A DNA stretch of 64,000 nt from Planctomycetia bacterium (GCA_014192425.1 BJHK01000007.1:1-64000); one strand, 5' to 3'. Numbered from the stretch's first letter, positions 26,345 through 36,090 are shown. Numbers and translations: made by a program. Notes: generated by a model from the sequence alone, not told the origin.

Positions 26345-28153
26345 TCACAGCGCCTCTTCGGTGCGCAGCGTGACCTCGATGAGCCGCTCCATCACCTGGG
26401 CCGGCGTCTCGTGGGGGAAGTTCGAAAGCACCACCTCCTTGGCGTAGAGCTTGCCGATGTAGCGGCGATGCCGCGCGGCCGGCGTGCGGCTGGCGAGGAA
26501 GTCGCGGTGGGCCGAGTTGATGATGATCTCGTTCTTCCTCGCGTCGTACCGCGACCGCCACGGCTGACCGTGCTCGGCCTCCAGCCGGTAGGAGGGGAGG
26601 CCGCGGCCGCCAGGCCCGTCGCCGGCGGCATCCTCCAGAAACTTCACCTCCACCCGGTCGGCGGCCTCGACGCTCCCCTGCGTCGCCAGCACCTCGACGA
26701 TGACGATCCCCGCCGCCGGCGTCGTGACGCGGCAGGTGGCGGCAGCCGCGCCCGCCCCCGGCTCGATTGCTCCCGCCTCGACCGCGGCCGCACCGGTGAC
26801 GATCCGCCAGGAGAAGGCGACGCCGTCGGCGACCGGCGTGCCCGCGGCGTCGGTGCAGGTCGCCGTGAGCCGGCACTCGCCCCCCGGCTCGCGCCGGGCC
26901 CGGCGCGGCGCGATGCGAACGGCACACAGCGGACCGGGCTCGGCGGCGAACAGCGGCTGCTGTCCCGCTGCCGCCGGCGTGCCGGCAGCGGGCGCGTCGT
27001 CGCCGGGCTCGGCAATCGTCGCCCCGAGGCCGCCGCGGGGCTCGGCGGCCGGGTCGTTCTTGGGAATGTCGAAGAACAGGTACTCCTCCGAGGGGAGCTC
27101 GGAGAGCGCCGTCGTGAACGCCTTCTGCACCTGCTTGAGGATCTGCCGGCTGGCCCGCTCCGTCTCGGCCTCGTCCCGCGATGCGAGGGCCGCGACGACC
27201 TCGCGGCCGATCTCCTGCGCCGCAGCGGCGAGGGCCTCGAGCGCGGCGTCGGCCACGATCCCCGACCGCGTCCCGGGGGCGAGCATCAGGGGCTCGAAGT
27301 CGATCAGCCCCTCGAGGCGGCCGTCGTTCCAGGGGGGGCACTGGAAGGCGAGGAGATCAGTGACGTCCTTGAGGACTCGGGTGCCGTCCTTGCAGAGGGC
27401 GATGCCGCCGTCGGCGGCCGCACGGTCGCCGCGCACGTGGATCTCGACCTGCACGTCGCCGAGCGGCGTCGGGTAGCGGCGTGCCAGGTCGAGCCGCTCG
27501 CCGTCGAACTCGCGCGGCTTGACGACGATCGTGCGCCGGGCGACGCCGTCGGCGACCTCGATCGTGACGCCCGTGTGGCGGATCCGGTCGCGCAGCTCGG
27601 CCGACAGGTAGCGGGCGATCTTCTCGCCGGTGACGAGGTTCCGCGTCGATTCGAGGAGCGGCCCGATGGTCACGCGCGTGCCCCCCATCGAGAGCCGGCC
27701 GCGGGCCGGCCGGATCGTGTACTCCTGCCGGCCGCGGGCGAGGCACAACTCGCGGAGCGGACCGCCGCCATCCCCCGACGTCATCCGCAATTCCTCGCCG
27801 AGGCTCCAGAAGCTGAGCAGGCCGATGCCGAACTCGCCGTGGACGCCCTTGCGGGCACGGGCGTCTAGGTGCCGCTTCATCGAGTCGCAGAGGTGGGTCG
27901 CGATCCGCTCGAAGTCGGGCGCGCCGGACGCGTTGGGGGCAACGCCGCGGCCGTCGTCATGGACCTCGAGGTGGATCGCCCCCTTGCTGCGACGCCTGTG
28001 GATGCGGACGTGCGTGGCGCCGGCATCGATGGCGTTTTCGGTGAGCTCGCAGATCGCCTTGAGCGGATGGGTCTGGGAGTGGGCGATGATGTTGATCGCG
28101 TTCCACTGGTCGCCGATCCGCAGCCGGCCGGTGGTGGCCTGGAGAGTGGACAT
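26345..28153 (-). CDS. GHKL (Hsp90/MutL/MORC-type) ATPase with Ig-like C-terminal region
   Basis: 602 aa. The Bergerat fold is complete: N box LTENAIDAGA (Glu36-Asn40), G1 box HDDGRGVA (66-71), G2 box HGEFGIGLLSF (106-116). A transducer-like region follows, with the lysine segment LCKDGTRVLKD. Residues ~430-530 look like an Ig-like domain (CRLTATCTDAAGTPVADGV). The end (NEIIINSAHRDFLASRTP) resembles segments of ATP-binding 'histidine kinase-like' stand-alone proteins. There is no phosphoacceptor domain, so it is not a sensor kinase; nucleic-acid or protein remodelling is more likely. It is divergent from the amidotransferase gene, 151 bp apart. Confidence 0.8.
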   Translation of the reverse strand: MSTLQATTGRLRIGDQWNAINIIAHSQTHPLKAICELTENAIDAGATHVRIHRRRSKGAIHLEVHDDGRGVAPNASGAPDFERIATHLCDSMKRHLDARARKGVHGEFGIGLLSFWSLGEELRMTSGDGGGPLRELCLARGRQEYTIRPARGRLSMGGTRVTIGPLLESTRNLVTGEKIARYLSAELRDRIRHTGVTIEVADGVARRTIVVKPREFDGERLDLARRYPTPLGDVQVEIHVRGDRAAADGGIALCKDGTRVLKDVTDLLAFQCPPWNDGRLEGLIDFEPLMLAPGTRSGIVADAALEALAAAAQEIGREVVAALASRDEAETERASRQILKQVQKAFTTALSELPSEEYLFFDIPKNDPAAEPRGGLGATIAEPGDDAPAAGTPAAAGQQPLFAAEPGPLCAVRIAPRRARREPGGECRLTATCTDAAGTPVADGVAFSWRIVTGAAAVEAGAIEPGAGAAAATCRVTTPAAGIVIVEVLATQGSVEAADRVEVKFLEDAAGDGPGGRGLPSYRLEAEHGQPWRSRYDARKNEIIINSAHRDFLASRTPAARHRRYIGKLYAKEVVLSNFPHETPAQVMERLIEVTLRTEEAL

Positions 28154-28304
28154 GGGTGTTCCTCGCGCCGGGCCGACCCTGGCCCTCGCCTTTCATTGTG
28201 GCCGGCGCTGCCGCGGTCGCCAGAGCCGCCGCTGCCGCGGCCGCGGGCCGGCGGTATGCTCGGGACCATGCCGGACCGACCGCCGGCAGATGTCGAGGTG
28301 CGTG

Positions 28305-29075
28305 ATGTGCGAACTGCTCGGGCTGGCGTTCAACGAGGCCGTTTCCCCCGGGCTGTCGTTTCGCGGCTTCCGGCGCCGGGCCGCCCGCAACCCGCACGGC
28401 TGGGGGCTGGCGGCGATCGGCCCGCGCCAGGCGACGATCACCAAGGAGCCCCTGAACGCCGAGCGGAGCGGGACGTCGGCCGCGATCGCGGCCGGCAGCG
28501 GGCTCGTGGCGCCGGTGTTCATCGGCCACGTCCGGGATGCCAGTTGCGGGGGCATCGCGCTGGAGAACACGCATCCCTTCACGCGCCGGATCGACGGTCG
28601 CGACTTCGTCTTCGCCCACAACGGCACACTCGACACACGCCGCTTCCGGACCCGCACGCCGGGACCGTTTGCCGTCGAGGGGGAGACCGACTCCGAGGCG
28701 GCGATGTGCGGCCTGCTCAACTGGATGCGGCACGAGGGCGTGTCGTTCGACGACCACGCGCGGATCGAGGAGTTTCTCGCGGCGATGAATGTGGCCGGCG
28801 ACCTGAACCTGCTCTTCTCCGACGGCCGGCAGCTGTTTTGTTACCACGACCAGCATGGATACAACGGCCTCTGCTGGACGCACCGCCAGCCCCCGTTCGG
28901 CCGCATCAGCCTCCGCGACGAGGACTGGGAGGCCGACCTCGGCGACGTGAAGCGGCCGACGCAGCAGGGCTACGTGATCGCCTCGCGGCAGCTCACCGAC
29001 GGCGAGGAGTGGACGGCCTGCCGGCCGGGAAGGCTGATGGTGTTTCGCGGCGGCGCCGTGGTGTACGGCGGCTGA
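28305..29075 (+). CDS. Class II glutamine amidotransferase (YafJ-like)
   Basis: 256 aa. The start at 28305 gives M-Cys2, and the N-terminal cysteine is the nucleophile of Ntn-type glutaminases. Other motifs are RNPHGWGLAAIG, FIGHVRDASCGGI, the HPF segment after ENTHPF, and FVFAHNGTLDT, all typical of the YafJ/GlxB-type class II GATase domain. No synthetase domain is attached, so the ammonia acceptor is unknown. There is one Cys-rich point in LFCYHDQHGYNG. It ends 16 bp before the convergent galK. Confidence 0.9.
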   Translation: MCELLGLAFNEAVSPGLSFRGFRRRAARNPHGWGLAAIGPRQATITKEPLNAERSGTSAAIAAGSGLVAPVFIGHVRDASCGGIALENTHPFTRRIDGRDFVFAHNGTLDTRRFRTRTPGPFAVEGETDSEAAMCGLLNWMRHEGVSFDDHARIEEFLAAMNVAGDLNLLFSDGRQLFCYHDQHGYNGLCWTHRQPPFGRISLRDEDWEADLGDVKRPTQQGYVIASRQLTDGEEWTACRPGRLMVFRGGAVVYGG

Positions 29076-29091
29076 CGCCGCGATGTCGGGC

Positions 29092-30261
29092 TCATGCCGG
29101 CGCGTCGAGGTCGCGGCACCACCCGCCGCGGGCCGGCCGGGTCGTGAACAGCGTGCAGTCGCGGCCGGTGCGGGCCCGGTAGCCGGCGGCGATCGCCGCC
29201 GACGCCGCGGCGGCGTGCGGCTCCTCCACGAGCGTCACCGTGCAGCCGCCGAAGCCGCCGCCGGTCATCCGGCTGCCGATCACGCCGGGCTGGGCGACCG
29301 CGATCTCGACGAGCGCGTCGAGCTCCGGGCAGCTGACCTCGAAGTCATCCCGCAGCGAGGCGTGGCTCGCCGCCATCAGCGCCCCGACCTCGGGCCAGCG
29401 GCCCGCGGCGAGCGCCGCCGCGGCGGCACGGGTGCGGGCGATCTCGCCGACGACATGCCGGGCGCGACGATGGACCACGGCGCCGACCGCGGCCCGGATC
29501 CCGTCCACGGCCTCCGGCGTGGCGTCGCGGAGCAGGGGCAGGCCGAGCGCTTCCGCCGCGGCTTCGCAGTCGGCCCGGCGCCGGGCGTAGCCCCCGTCGG
29601 TGAGCGTGTGGCGGACGTTGGTGTCGGCGACGAGCACGAGGACGTCATCGCGCTCGAAGGGCACGTGCTCGATCGCCAGCGAACGGCAGTCGAGCAGCAG
29701 CAGATGCCCTTCCCGGGCCAGCGCCGCGGCGCACTGGTCCATCACGCCGCAGGGGACGCCGGCATGCTCGTGCTCCGCCTTCTGGCAGAGGAGCGCGAGG
29801 TCGAGCGGCGAAAGCGTTGCCTCCGTCATCCGCGCCGCGAGCAACGCGACCGCCACCTCCAGCGACGCGCTGCTCGACAGGCCGCCGCCGAGCGGGACCG
29901 TCGAATCGATGACGGCGTCGAAGGGGGGCGGGACGAGACCCCGGGCCTGGAAGCCGGCGAGCACACCCGTGACGTACGCCGCCCAGCCGGGCAGGGGGAG
30001 GATGGGGCCGGCGGCGAGGGGAATCTCGACCGTCTCATCCTTGACGAGGCTGTGGAAGCGGGCCACGGCCGGGACGGCTGCCGATCGTGGCGCTGCCGCG
30101 ATCGTCGTGAACCGCTCGATCGCCATCGGCAGCACGAACCCGCCGCAGTAATCGACGTGCTCGCCGATGAGGTTCACCCGGCCGGGGGCGACGGACACGA
30201 ACCGGGGCCGGCTGGCGAAGCGGCGGCCGAAGACCGCGGCGGGATCGGGAGGGGTGGCCAT
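29092..30261 (-). CDS. galK: Galactokinase
   Basis: 389 aa, normal length. The GHMP motifs are PGRVNLIGEHVDYCGGFVLP (substrate signature, residues ~28-47), VPLGGGLSSSASLEVA (ATP-binding glycine/serine loop) and SRMTGGGFGGCTVTLV (motif 3). The catalytic Asp lies in CGVMDQCAAALA. It phosphorylates alpha-D-galactose at O1, the first Leloir step. No galT, galE or regulator gene is adjacent. The start codon lies 104 bp from a divergently read small protein gene. Confidence 0.95.
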   Translation of the reverse strand: MATPPDPAAVFGRRFASRPRFVSVAPGRVNLIGEHVDYCGGFVLPMAIERFTTIAAAPRSAAVPAVARFHSLVKDETVEIPLAAGPILPLPGWAAYVTGVLAGFQARGLVPPPFDAVIDSTVPLGGGLSSSASLEVAVALLAARMTEATLSPLDLALLCQKAEHEHAGVPCGVMDQCAAALAREGHLLLLDCRSLAIEHVPFERDDVLVLVADTNVRHTLTDGGYARRRADCEAAAEALGLPLLRDATPEAVDGIRAAVGAVVHRRARHVVGEIARTRAAAAALAAGRWPEVGALMAASHASLRDDFEVSCPELDALVEIAVAQPGVIGSRMTGGGFGGCTVTLVEEPHAAAASAAIAAGYRARTGRDCTLFTTRPARGGWCRDLDAPA

Positions 30262-30367
30262 CGAGGATGGGGGCGGTTCGCGGGCACCGAAAGCGGACGT
30301 CGTTGTATAATACCACTACGGTGCCGATTTCGGAACGGACCCCGCCCCCGAGGATGAGGACGACGGA

Positions 30368-30904
30368 ATGCAGACGCTGCTCGCACAGGGCTGGAAACTG
30401 CTGCTCGGCCTGCTGGTCGCCGTGTTGCTGCTCGTCGCCTTCAGCGGTCCGCCCGCGACCGAACCGCCGCCGCCGGTCGCCCAGCCGGCCGTGCAGCCGG
30501 CCGTGCAGCCGCGGGAGACGCTGCGCAAGACGACGCAGGTGGTGCTCGACATCGCCGAGGCGCGGAGGCAGGGGGGCGTGCCGGCGGCCGACGTCCGCGA
30601 GCCGGCGCCGGGGCTCGAGGTCTATGCCCAGGCCTACCGCGAGTCTGTCGGCCAGGTTGGCACCATCGCGGTCGAACGCAAGCTGAAACTCCACGAGGCG
30701 GAGCATGGCCGGGCCCCGGAGACGTATGAGGAGTTCATGCAATCGATCATCGGCCCCGGCACGCCGGACGGCATTCAGCTGCCGATGCTTCCGTATTACC
30801 AGGAGTACGCCTACGATCCGGCGACCCGGAAACTGCTGGTGATGGAGTTCCCCGCGAAGAAGGAGCGCCGTCGTCGGGAGACAACCGGCGCCGCCGGCCT
30901 GTAG
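30368..30904 (+). CDS. Hypothetical membrane-anchored protein
   Basis: 178 aa. Residues ~9-26 (WKLLLGLLVAVLLLVAFSG) are a single N-terminal membrane helix. A Pro/Val-rich linker with a repeated AVQPAVQP motif follows. The C-terminal soluble part includes KLHEAEHGRAPETYEEFMQ and PYYQEYAYDPATRKLLVMEF, reminiscent of the pseudopilin-like helper proteins common in planctomycetes. No family was assigned. It is divergent from galK and 81 bp upstream of the large PDZ protein, possibly in one transcript with it. Confidence 0.65.
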   Translation: MQTLLAQGWKLLLGLLVAVLLLVAFSGPPATEPPPPVAQPAVQPAVQPRETLRKTTQVVLDIAEARRQGGVPAADVREPAPGLEVYAQAYRESVGQVGTIAVERKLKLHEAEHGRAPETYEEFMQSIIGPGTPDGIQLPMLPYYQEYAYDPATRKLLVMEFPAKKERRRRETTGAAGL

Positions 30905-30985
30905 CCGCTGGCCGGAGACGCCAGAGCGCACGCAGCGGCCGCCCGCCGGCCGCGGTCCCGATCACGAACCCTGCAGGTGACACCC

Positions 30986-33900
30986 ATGTCGGCCGAGGCG
31001 AGAGCAGAGCCCGGGGCGGTTTCCAGCGTCGGACCCGGTTTCGGGCGGGCGGCCGGCCTGCGTTGGTGCGGCCGTCTCGCGCTGGTCGCGGTTCTCGTCG
31101 CCCTGAATACGGCGTCTGCGGCCGACGAGAGGCCGGCCGGCCAGGGGCCGGCCGCGGAACGCCTGCGACGCGGCGTCCTCGACGCTGCAGACGGGGGATT
31201 CCTGCCGGGACGGTTCGCGCCGCTGCCCGCGCTGGCCGGTGGCCGGGAGACGTTCGCCTGGCGGTCCCCTGCATTCGCGGCGCCGTTCGAGTTCTTCATC
31301 GACGAGGTCGTCGGCGTCCGCTTCGGGCCCCCCGCGGCCGCCCCGGCCGTCGGGCCGTGGCGGCTGATGCTCCAGGGAGGGGATTCGCTGACCGGGTCGC
31401 TCGAGGGGATCGATGCCGAGACCGTCACGCTGGGCGTCGCCGGGCGGCGGGTCGGGGTGCGCCGGCGGTTCATCGAGCAGCTCATCCGCAGCGGCACGAC
31501 CGCCGGCGGACTGGTGCCGACCTTCGGCTGGACCCAGCTGCCGCCGGGCTCGTGGCGCGAGGATGCCGGCGGGTGGTCGACGAGCCAGCGCGGGGCGGCG
31601 CTGCAGCGCGACGTGGACGACGCCGCGCGGCTGATCTACGACATCGTGCTGACGTGGGACAAGACGCCGGCGTTTCGCATCGCCGCGTCGGCCGACGGCG
31701 CGAAGGGCGTCGAGCCCTTTCGGGTCGAACTGTTCCCGGCCGTCGAGGGGGATCCGATCGACAACCTGCTCGTGGTCCGTGAGGAGGCGACGCGGGCCGT
31801 GCTCCAGACCGCTGCGGACGCGGTTCCGGCGGCCGTCCGCAGGCGGCTGCCGGCGGGACGGCTCCGGCTGCTGCTGTTCGTCGATCAACCGCGCGGCCGG
31901 CTGGCGGTCGCGCTCCCGGAGAGCGGCGACAGCGCGGCCGTCATCGACGTCAGCCTGCCCCCCGACGCCGGCCGCCGGGCCGCGCGCCGCTTTCGCCTCA
32001 CCAGCGGCGGCGCCGTCCGGCTCGAAAGCCTGCGGGTGAGCCGCTGGATGGATGAGGCTCCGCTGCCGCAGCGGCGCGAGGGGACCACGATCAACGGCGC
32101 CGCGGGCCGCTTGGCGGCGGGGGAACTGGAGTCGTTCGACGCGGCGGCGGGCGACGTCGTGGTCCGCGAGCCTGCCGGACCACGCCGGGTACCGCTCGCC
32201 GACGTGGTCGAGGTGCTGTTTCCGCTCGCCGCTGGCCCGCGCGATGTGGCGAAGCCGGCCGGTCCGCCGGCAGTCTGCGTCACCTGCCTCCACGAGCAGG
32301 CGGCCAGCGGCCGGCTCGTTTCGATCGACGAGGAGGCGCTGTGGCTGGCGAGCGACGCGTTCGTGGAGCCGCTGCCGTTGCCGCTCGCCACGATCCTTTC
32401 GTTCGCCGGCGTTCGCCGGGCTGTCGAGCCGCGGCCGCTGCCGACGCGCGTGGGAACGCTGCGGCAGGAAAGCCTGGAGGTGCGCGGGAGCCTCGTCGCC
32501 GCCCCCGGCGGCCTCGCCTGGCAGCCGCTCGGCAGCCGCACGGCGAGCCCGTTCGTTGCCGGCCGCGATGGCGGGCCGGACGGCGTGGTGGAGTACGTCA
32601 TGCGCGGGACGCTGGCGGAGAATGCGGAGGGCGATCAGGATGTCGGCGGCATGGGAGGGCTCGTCAGCCACGACGGCCAGGGGCACTGCGTCGTCACCCG
32701 GCTCTCTCCCGACGGGGCCGCCGCCCTCGACGGACGGATCGAGGTCGGCGACAGGATCGTCGCCATCGCGCCGGAGAAGGGCTCGGAGTTCGTCGAGACC
32801 ACGGGGATCGAACTCGACGACGTGATGAACCTGCTGCGGGGCGTGGTCGGTACACAACTGCGGCTCAAGGTGGTCGATGGGGAGGGAATGAACCAGCGGC
32901 AGGTCGACCTCGCCCGCGGCCGGCTCGGCATCCGCAGTCCCCAGATCCTCAAGCAGGCGCTCGACGCCCATGCCCGGTTGGCGCCGGGGGAGATCGAGAT
33001 CGAGGGGCAGATCGCCGGGTTTCCGGCGCTGCTCTTCATGCGCAGCGGCGACGTCGTGCCCTGCGCGGTGCAGGGGATCGGGCCCGAGGGCATTCGCATC
33101 CGCACGCCCGCGGTGGCGGGCACGGCCGGCGAGCCGCTGCTCGTGCCGGCGGCCGACGTCAAGGCCGTGGAACTCGCGCCGCGGATCGCGAGCCGGAAGC
33201 TCGAGACGAGCCGTCGCGACAGGCTGCTGACGCTGCCGCGGTCGCAGCGGTTCGATCCGCCGACGCACCTCGTGCGGCTCGTGGATGGCGACTACCTCCG
33301 CGGGCGGGTACAGAGCCTGGACGAGGCGCACATCGTGGTCGAGGTGCCGCCCGGCGACGAGAAGCGGATTCCGCGCGCGGCGGTGGCCCGTGTCATCTGG
33401 CTGCACCCGGAGGAACTGACGGCCGCGCCGGCGCCGGCCGGCAACGCTGGCAGGCCGGTCACCGGAACGCGGGCCCAGGGAGTGGCCGCGAACGGGACGC
33501 GGGTCACGCTCGCCGTCGCCGACATGCAGGAGGGACGGATCCGCGGCCGAATCGCGGCGCTCGGACCGGGCGTGATCGACATTGGCGCCATGGACCGGGT
33601 GCTGCTCGGGGGGGCCATCGACCGTGAGGCGGGCGCGCTCCCCTACCAGCAGTGGAAGTTGAAGCCCGCCCCCGAGCCGCGGGCCCTGCGCGGTGGGCGG
33701 GACGAGCCCGCCGCGGGTGCACGGCCACGGATCCCGCTCTCTGGGCTGGCGGGGAAGCCGGCGCCCGCGTGTGCGCTCACGCGGATCGACGCCAGGGGCA
33801 CGGCGTTGCGGGCCGCGCCGGCTGCCGCGGCCGGACGGGTCCTCGTGCTCGAGTTCTGGAGCGAGTGGTCGGAGCCGGCCAGGACCACGCTGCCGGAGAT

Positions 33901-35245
33901 CGTGGCGGCCGTGAACGCTCAGCCCGCCGGCACGGTCGACTTGATCCCGGTGAGCACGGGCGACCAGCCGGCCAAGGCCGCGGCGGCACTGGAGGCCCTC
34001 GGGCTCGACTCCACGGCGATCGATCCCGACCGCACGCTCGCCGGGCAGTTCGAGGTCCGTCAGGTGCCGACCCGGGTGATCGTCGGCGCCGACGGAAACG
34101 TCGTCGACGTTCTCCGCGGCGACGGCGCGGAGAGCGTCGAGGAGTTTCGGATGGTGCTCGCGGCCGCCGTGGTCGAGGCAGAACCGTTGCGCAGGGAACT
34201 GGCGCGGCTCAACGACGCCCGGACACTCGCGGAGCGCGGGGACCGGGAGGCCCTGGAGCAGATCGCGCCGCTGCTGGCGTCGACGCACGCGCCGGTGCGT
34301 CGCGCGAGCATCGCACTGCTGCGGCGGATCGCGCCGACGGCGCTGCCGGCCGGCCTCTCACCCCAGGCGACGGGGGCATTCGGCGGAGCCCAGCTGACCG
34401 CCGATGTCAGGCTCGATCGCGAGGTGGCCGCCTGGAAACGCTGGATCGCCCGCGAGGGGATCGTGGCCCTGTTGCGGCCCCTGTCCACGCCGGCTGGCGA
34501 CCGTGACCAGCGGCCGGCGGAGGAGCGCGGGCGGTTGCTGGTTTGTCTGCCGGGCAGAAACGAGGTGGGCGAGTTTTCGCTCGACGGCCGGAAACTGTGG
34601 AACCGGGCGTTCAAGAAACCCGGGGCATGCGCGGGCCTGCCGAACGGCCATCGGCTCGTCGGGTCCGCGGCCACGCCGGGCAACGTCGTCGAGTTCGATG
34701 CCGACGGCAAGGAGGTCTGGCGGCTCAACGACCTGCCGGCCGGCGTGACGAGCGTGGCTCGCCTGCCCGACGGCAACACGCTCGTCGGCTTCGACTCGCA
34801 GCGGGTCGCAGAATACGACCGGGAGACGACGCAGGTCTGGGAGGCGGCCGTCGTCGGCCGTCCGTGCGCCGTCTTCCGGCTCGACGGTGGCACGACGCTC
34901 GTCGCCTGCCAGGAGAGCGACCGGATCGTGGAGATCGACAGGGATGGGGGTGAAATCTCCGCCATCGACGAACTGCATGGCCTCCAGAGAGCGGTGCGGC
35001 TGGCGAACGGGCACGTTCTGGCCACGATGACCGACAAGGTGGTCGAACTGGACGCGACGGGGGGCGTCGTTTGGACGCGGGATGGATTCAACGGCGCCAT
35101 GGCCGCCGACCGGCTCGCGGACGGCCGGACGCTCGTGCTCGATGCGCAGCAGGGCATGATCGTGGAACTCGATGCCGCCGGCGCAGAAACTGGCAGGAAG
35201 CCGCTGCGCGGCGTGCGCGGGGCGACGGGGATGGATGCCTATTGA
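30986..35245 (+). CDS. Large secreted PDZ / thioredoxin-like / beta-propeller protein
   Basis: 1419 aa. The ATG at 30986 follows AGGTGA with good spacing. Signal peptide RLALVAVLVALNTASAA. The N-terminal ~550 residues are repetitive beta units of the type 'VxLxdGsxltGxvegid' (LMLQGGDSLTGSLEGIDAET). A PDZ domain lies at ~551-650 (LVSHDGQGHCVVTRLSPDGA, DRIVAIAPEKG). A thioredoxin-like domain lies at ~949-1060 (RVLVLEFWSEWSEPARTTLP, RQVPTRVIVGADG). Its active-site position reads W-S-E-W-S-E-P, with no CxxC. From ~1181, a propeller with repeated 'GxxxEFdxdGkxvW' blades closes the protein. It may be a non-redox scaffold; function unknown. Confidence 0.75.
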   Translation: MSAEARAEPGAVSSVGPGFGRAAGLRWCGRLALVAVLVALNTASAADERPAGQGPAAERLRRGVLDAADGGFLPGRFAPLPALAGGRETFAWRSPAFAAPFEFFIDEVVGVRFGPPAAAPAVGPWRLMLQGGDSLTGSLEGIDAETVTLGVAGRRVGVRRRFIEQLIRSGTTAGGLVPTFGWTQLPPGSWREDAGGWSTSQRGAALQRDVDDAARLIYDIVLTWDKTPAFRIAASADGAKGVEPFRVELFPAVEGDPIDNLLVVREEATRAVLQTAADAVPAAVRRRLPAGRLRLLLFVDQPRGRLAVALPESGDSAAVIDVSLPPDAGRRAARRFRLTSGGAVRLESLRVSRWMDEAPLPQRREGTTINGAAGRLAAGELESFDAAAGDVVVREPAGPRRVPLADVVEVLFPLAAGPRDVAKPAGPPAVCVTCLHEQAASGRLVSIDEEALWLASDAFVEPLPLPLATILSFAGVRRAVEPRPLPTRVGTLRQESLEVRGSLVAAPGGLAWQPLGSRTASPFVAGRDGGPDGVVEYVMRGTLAENAEGDQDVGGMGGLVSHDGQGHCVVTRLSPDGAAALDGRIEVGDRIVAIAPEKGSEFVETTGIELDDVMNLLRGVVGTQLRLKVVDGEGMNQRQVDLARGRLGIRSPQILKQALDAHARLAPGEIEIEGQIAGFPALLFMRSGDVVPCAVQGIGPEGIRIRTPAVAGTAGEPLLVPAADVKAVELAPRIASRKLETSRRDRLLTLPRSQRFDPPTHLVRLVDGDYLRGRVQSLDEAHIVVEVPPGDEKRIPRAAVARVIWLHPEELTAAPAPAGNAGRPVTGTRAQGVAANGTRVTLAVADMQEGRIRGRIAALGPGVIDIGAMDRVLLGGAIDREAGALPYQQWKLKPAPEPRALRGGRDEPAAGARPRIPLSGLAGKPAPACALTRIDARGTALRAAPAAAAGRVLVLEFWSEWSEPARTTLPEIVAAVNAQPAGTVDLIPVSTGDQPAKAAAALEALGLDSTAIDPDRTLAGQFEVRQVPTRVIVGADGNVVDVLRGDGAESVEEFRMVLAAAVVEAEPLRRELARLNDARTLAERGDREALEQIAPLLASTHAPVRRASIALLRRIAPTALPAGLSPQATGAFGGAQLTADVRLDREVAAWKRWIAREGIVALLRPLSTPAGDRDQRPAEERGRLLVCLPGRNEVGEFSLDGRKLWNRAFKKPGACAGLPNGHRLVGSAATPGNVVEFDADGKEVWRLNDLPAGVTSVARLPDGNTLVGFDSQRVAEYDRETTQVWEAAVVGRPCAVFRLDGGTTLVACQESDRIVEIDRDGGEISAIDELHGLQRAVRLANGHVLATMTDKVVELDATGGVVWTRDGFNGAMAADRLADGRTLVLDAQQGMIVELDAAGAETGRKPLRGVRGATGMDAY

Positions 35246-35250
35246 GTGTT

Positions 35251-35847
35251 GTCGCGCCGTCGCCGCCGTCCCGGCGTCGGCGACGGCTTACGGTCGCCGG
35301 GCGAAGCCCCGGCTCCCACGCCGGGCTTCCGCCCGGCGGTTTGTATGCACGCTTGCTGGTGGGCGCATCCCGGCGTCGGCGACGGCTTACGGTCGCCGGG
35401 CGAAGCCCGGCTCCACGCAGGCGATGATTGCACCGTTGCAGGCACTTGTGGAGCCGTGGGATCGGCGGAACCTCGAGGAGCGTGAGGCTATCCTGCCTCA
35501 GCGACGAGAGTTCTGCCGTCCCGCGGCGGGTTGGGCGGGTTGCTCCTCTGTCGCGCCGTCGCCGCCGTCCCGGCGTCGGCGACGGCTTACGGTCGCCGGG
35601 CGAAGCCCGGCTCCCACGCCGGGCTTCCGCCCGGCGGTTTGTATGCACGCCTGCTGGTGGGCGCGTCCCGGCGTCGGCGACGGCTTACGGTCGCCGGGCG
35701 AAGCCCGGCTCCACGCAGGCGATGATTGCACCGTTGCAGGCACTTGTGGAGCCGTGGGATCGGCGGAACCTCGAGGAGCGTGAGGCTATCCTGCCTCAGC
35801 GACGAGAGTTCTGCCGTCCCGCGGCGGGTTGGGCGGGTTGCTCCTCT
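35251..35847. repeat. Near-perfect ~299-bp tandem duplication, two copies
   Basis: Copy 1 spans 35251-35549 and copy 2 35550-35847. They differ mainly by one extra C and a few substitutions. Each unit contains two GGCTTACGGTCGCCGGGCGA modules with a GCCGGGC/GCCCGGC hairpin, and the segment GGAGCCGTGGGATCGGCGGA. Related modules recur at 49.85-50.2 kb. It directly follows the stop of the 1419-aa gene. I see no coding potential beyond shadows. Confidence 0.9.
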
Positions 35848-36090
35848 GTCGCGCCGTTGCAGCCGACACGGCGGCTGCTCCGGCTTACGGTCGCCGGGCG
35901 GAGCCCGTCGACCAGCATGGGCGCCGTGGGGTGTGCTTGTGCACGTCGCGCCGTTGCAGCCGACACGGCGGCTGCTCCGGCTTACGGTCGCCGGGCGGAG
36001 CCCGTCGACCAGCATGGGCGCCGTGGGGTGTGCTTGTGAACGGCGCGCCGTCGCAGCCGACACAGCGTCGGCTCCGGCCTGCCTTGGAAA
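35848..36090. repeat. 97-bp tandem repeat (two exact copies plus a partial third)
   Basis: Copies at 35848-35944 and 35945-36041 appear identical except at the very end; the third decays after ~45 bp. They share the GCTTACGGTCGCCGGGCG core with the 299-bp units to the left. The array ends about 50 bp before the IS3 orfA start, so the whole 35.25-36.09 kb stretch is repeat material without genes. Confidence 0.88.

Noticed and set aside
30962-34288. 1108-codon minus-strand open frame opposite the PDZ/propeller gene
   Set aside because: Antisense shadow caused by high GC; Arg/Pro-rich with no domain, whereas the plus strand has signal peptide and domains.
35251-36041. Small open frames in the tandem repeats considered as genes
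   Set aside because: They repeat with the DNA period, have no start signals and are low-complexity Arg/Pro translations of GC-rich repeats.
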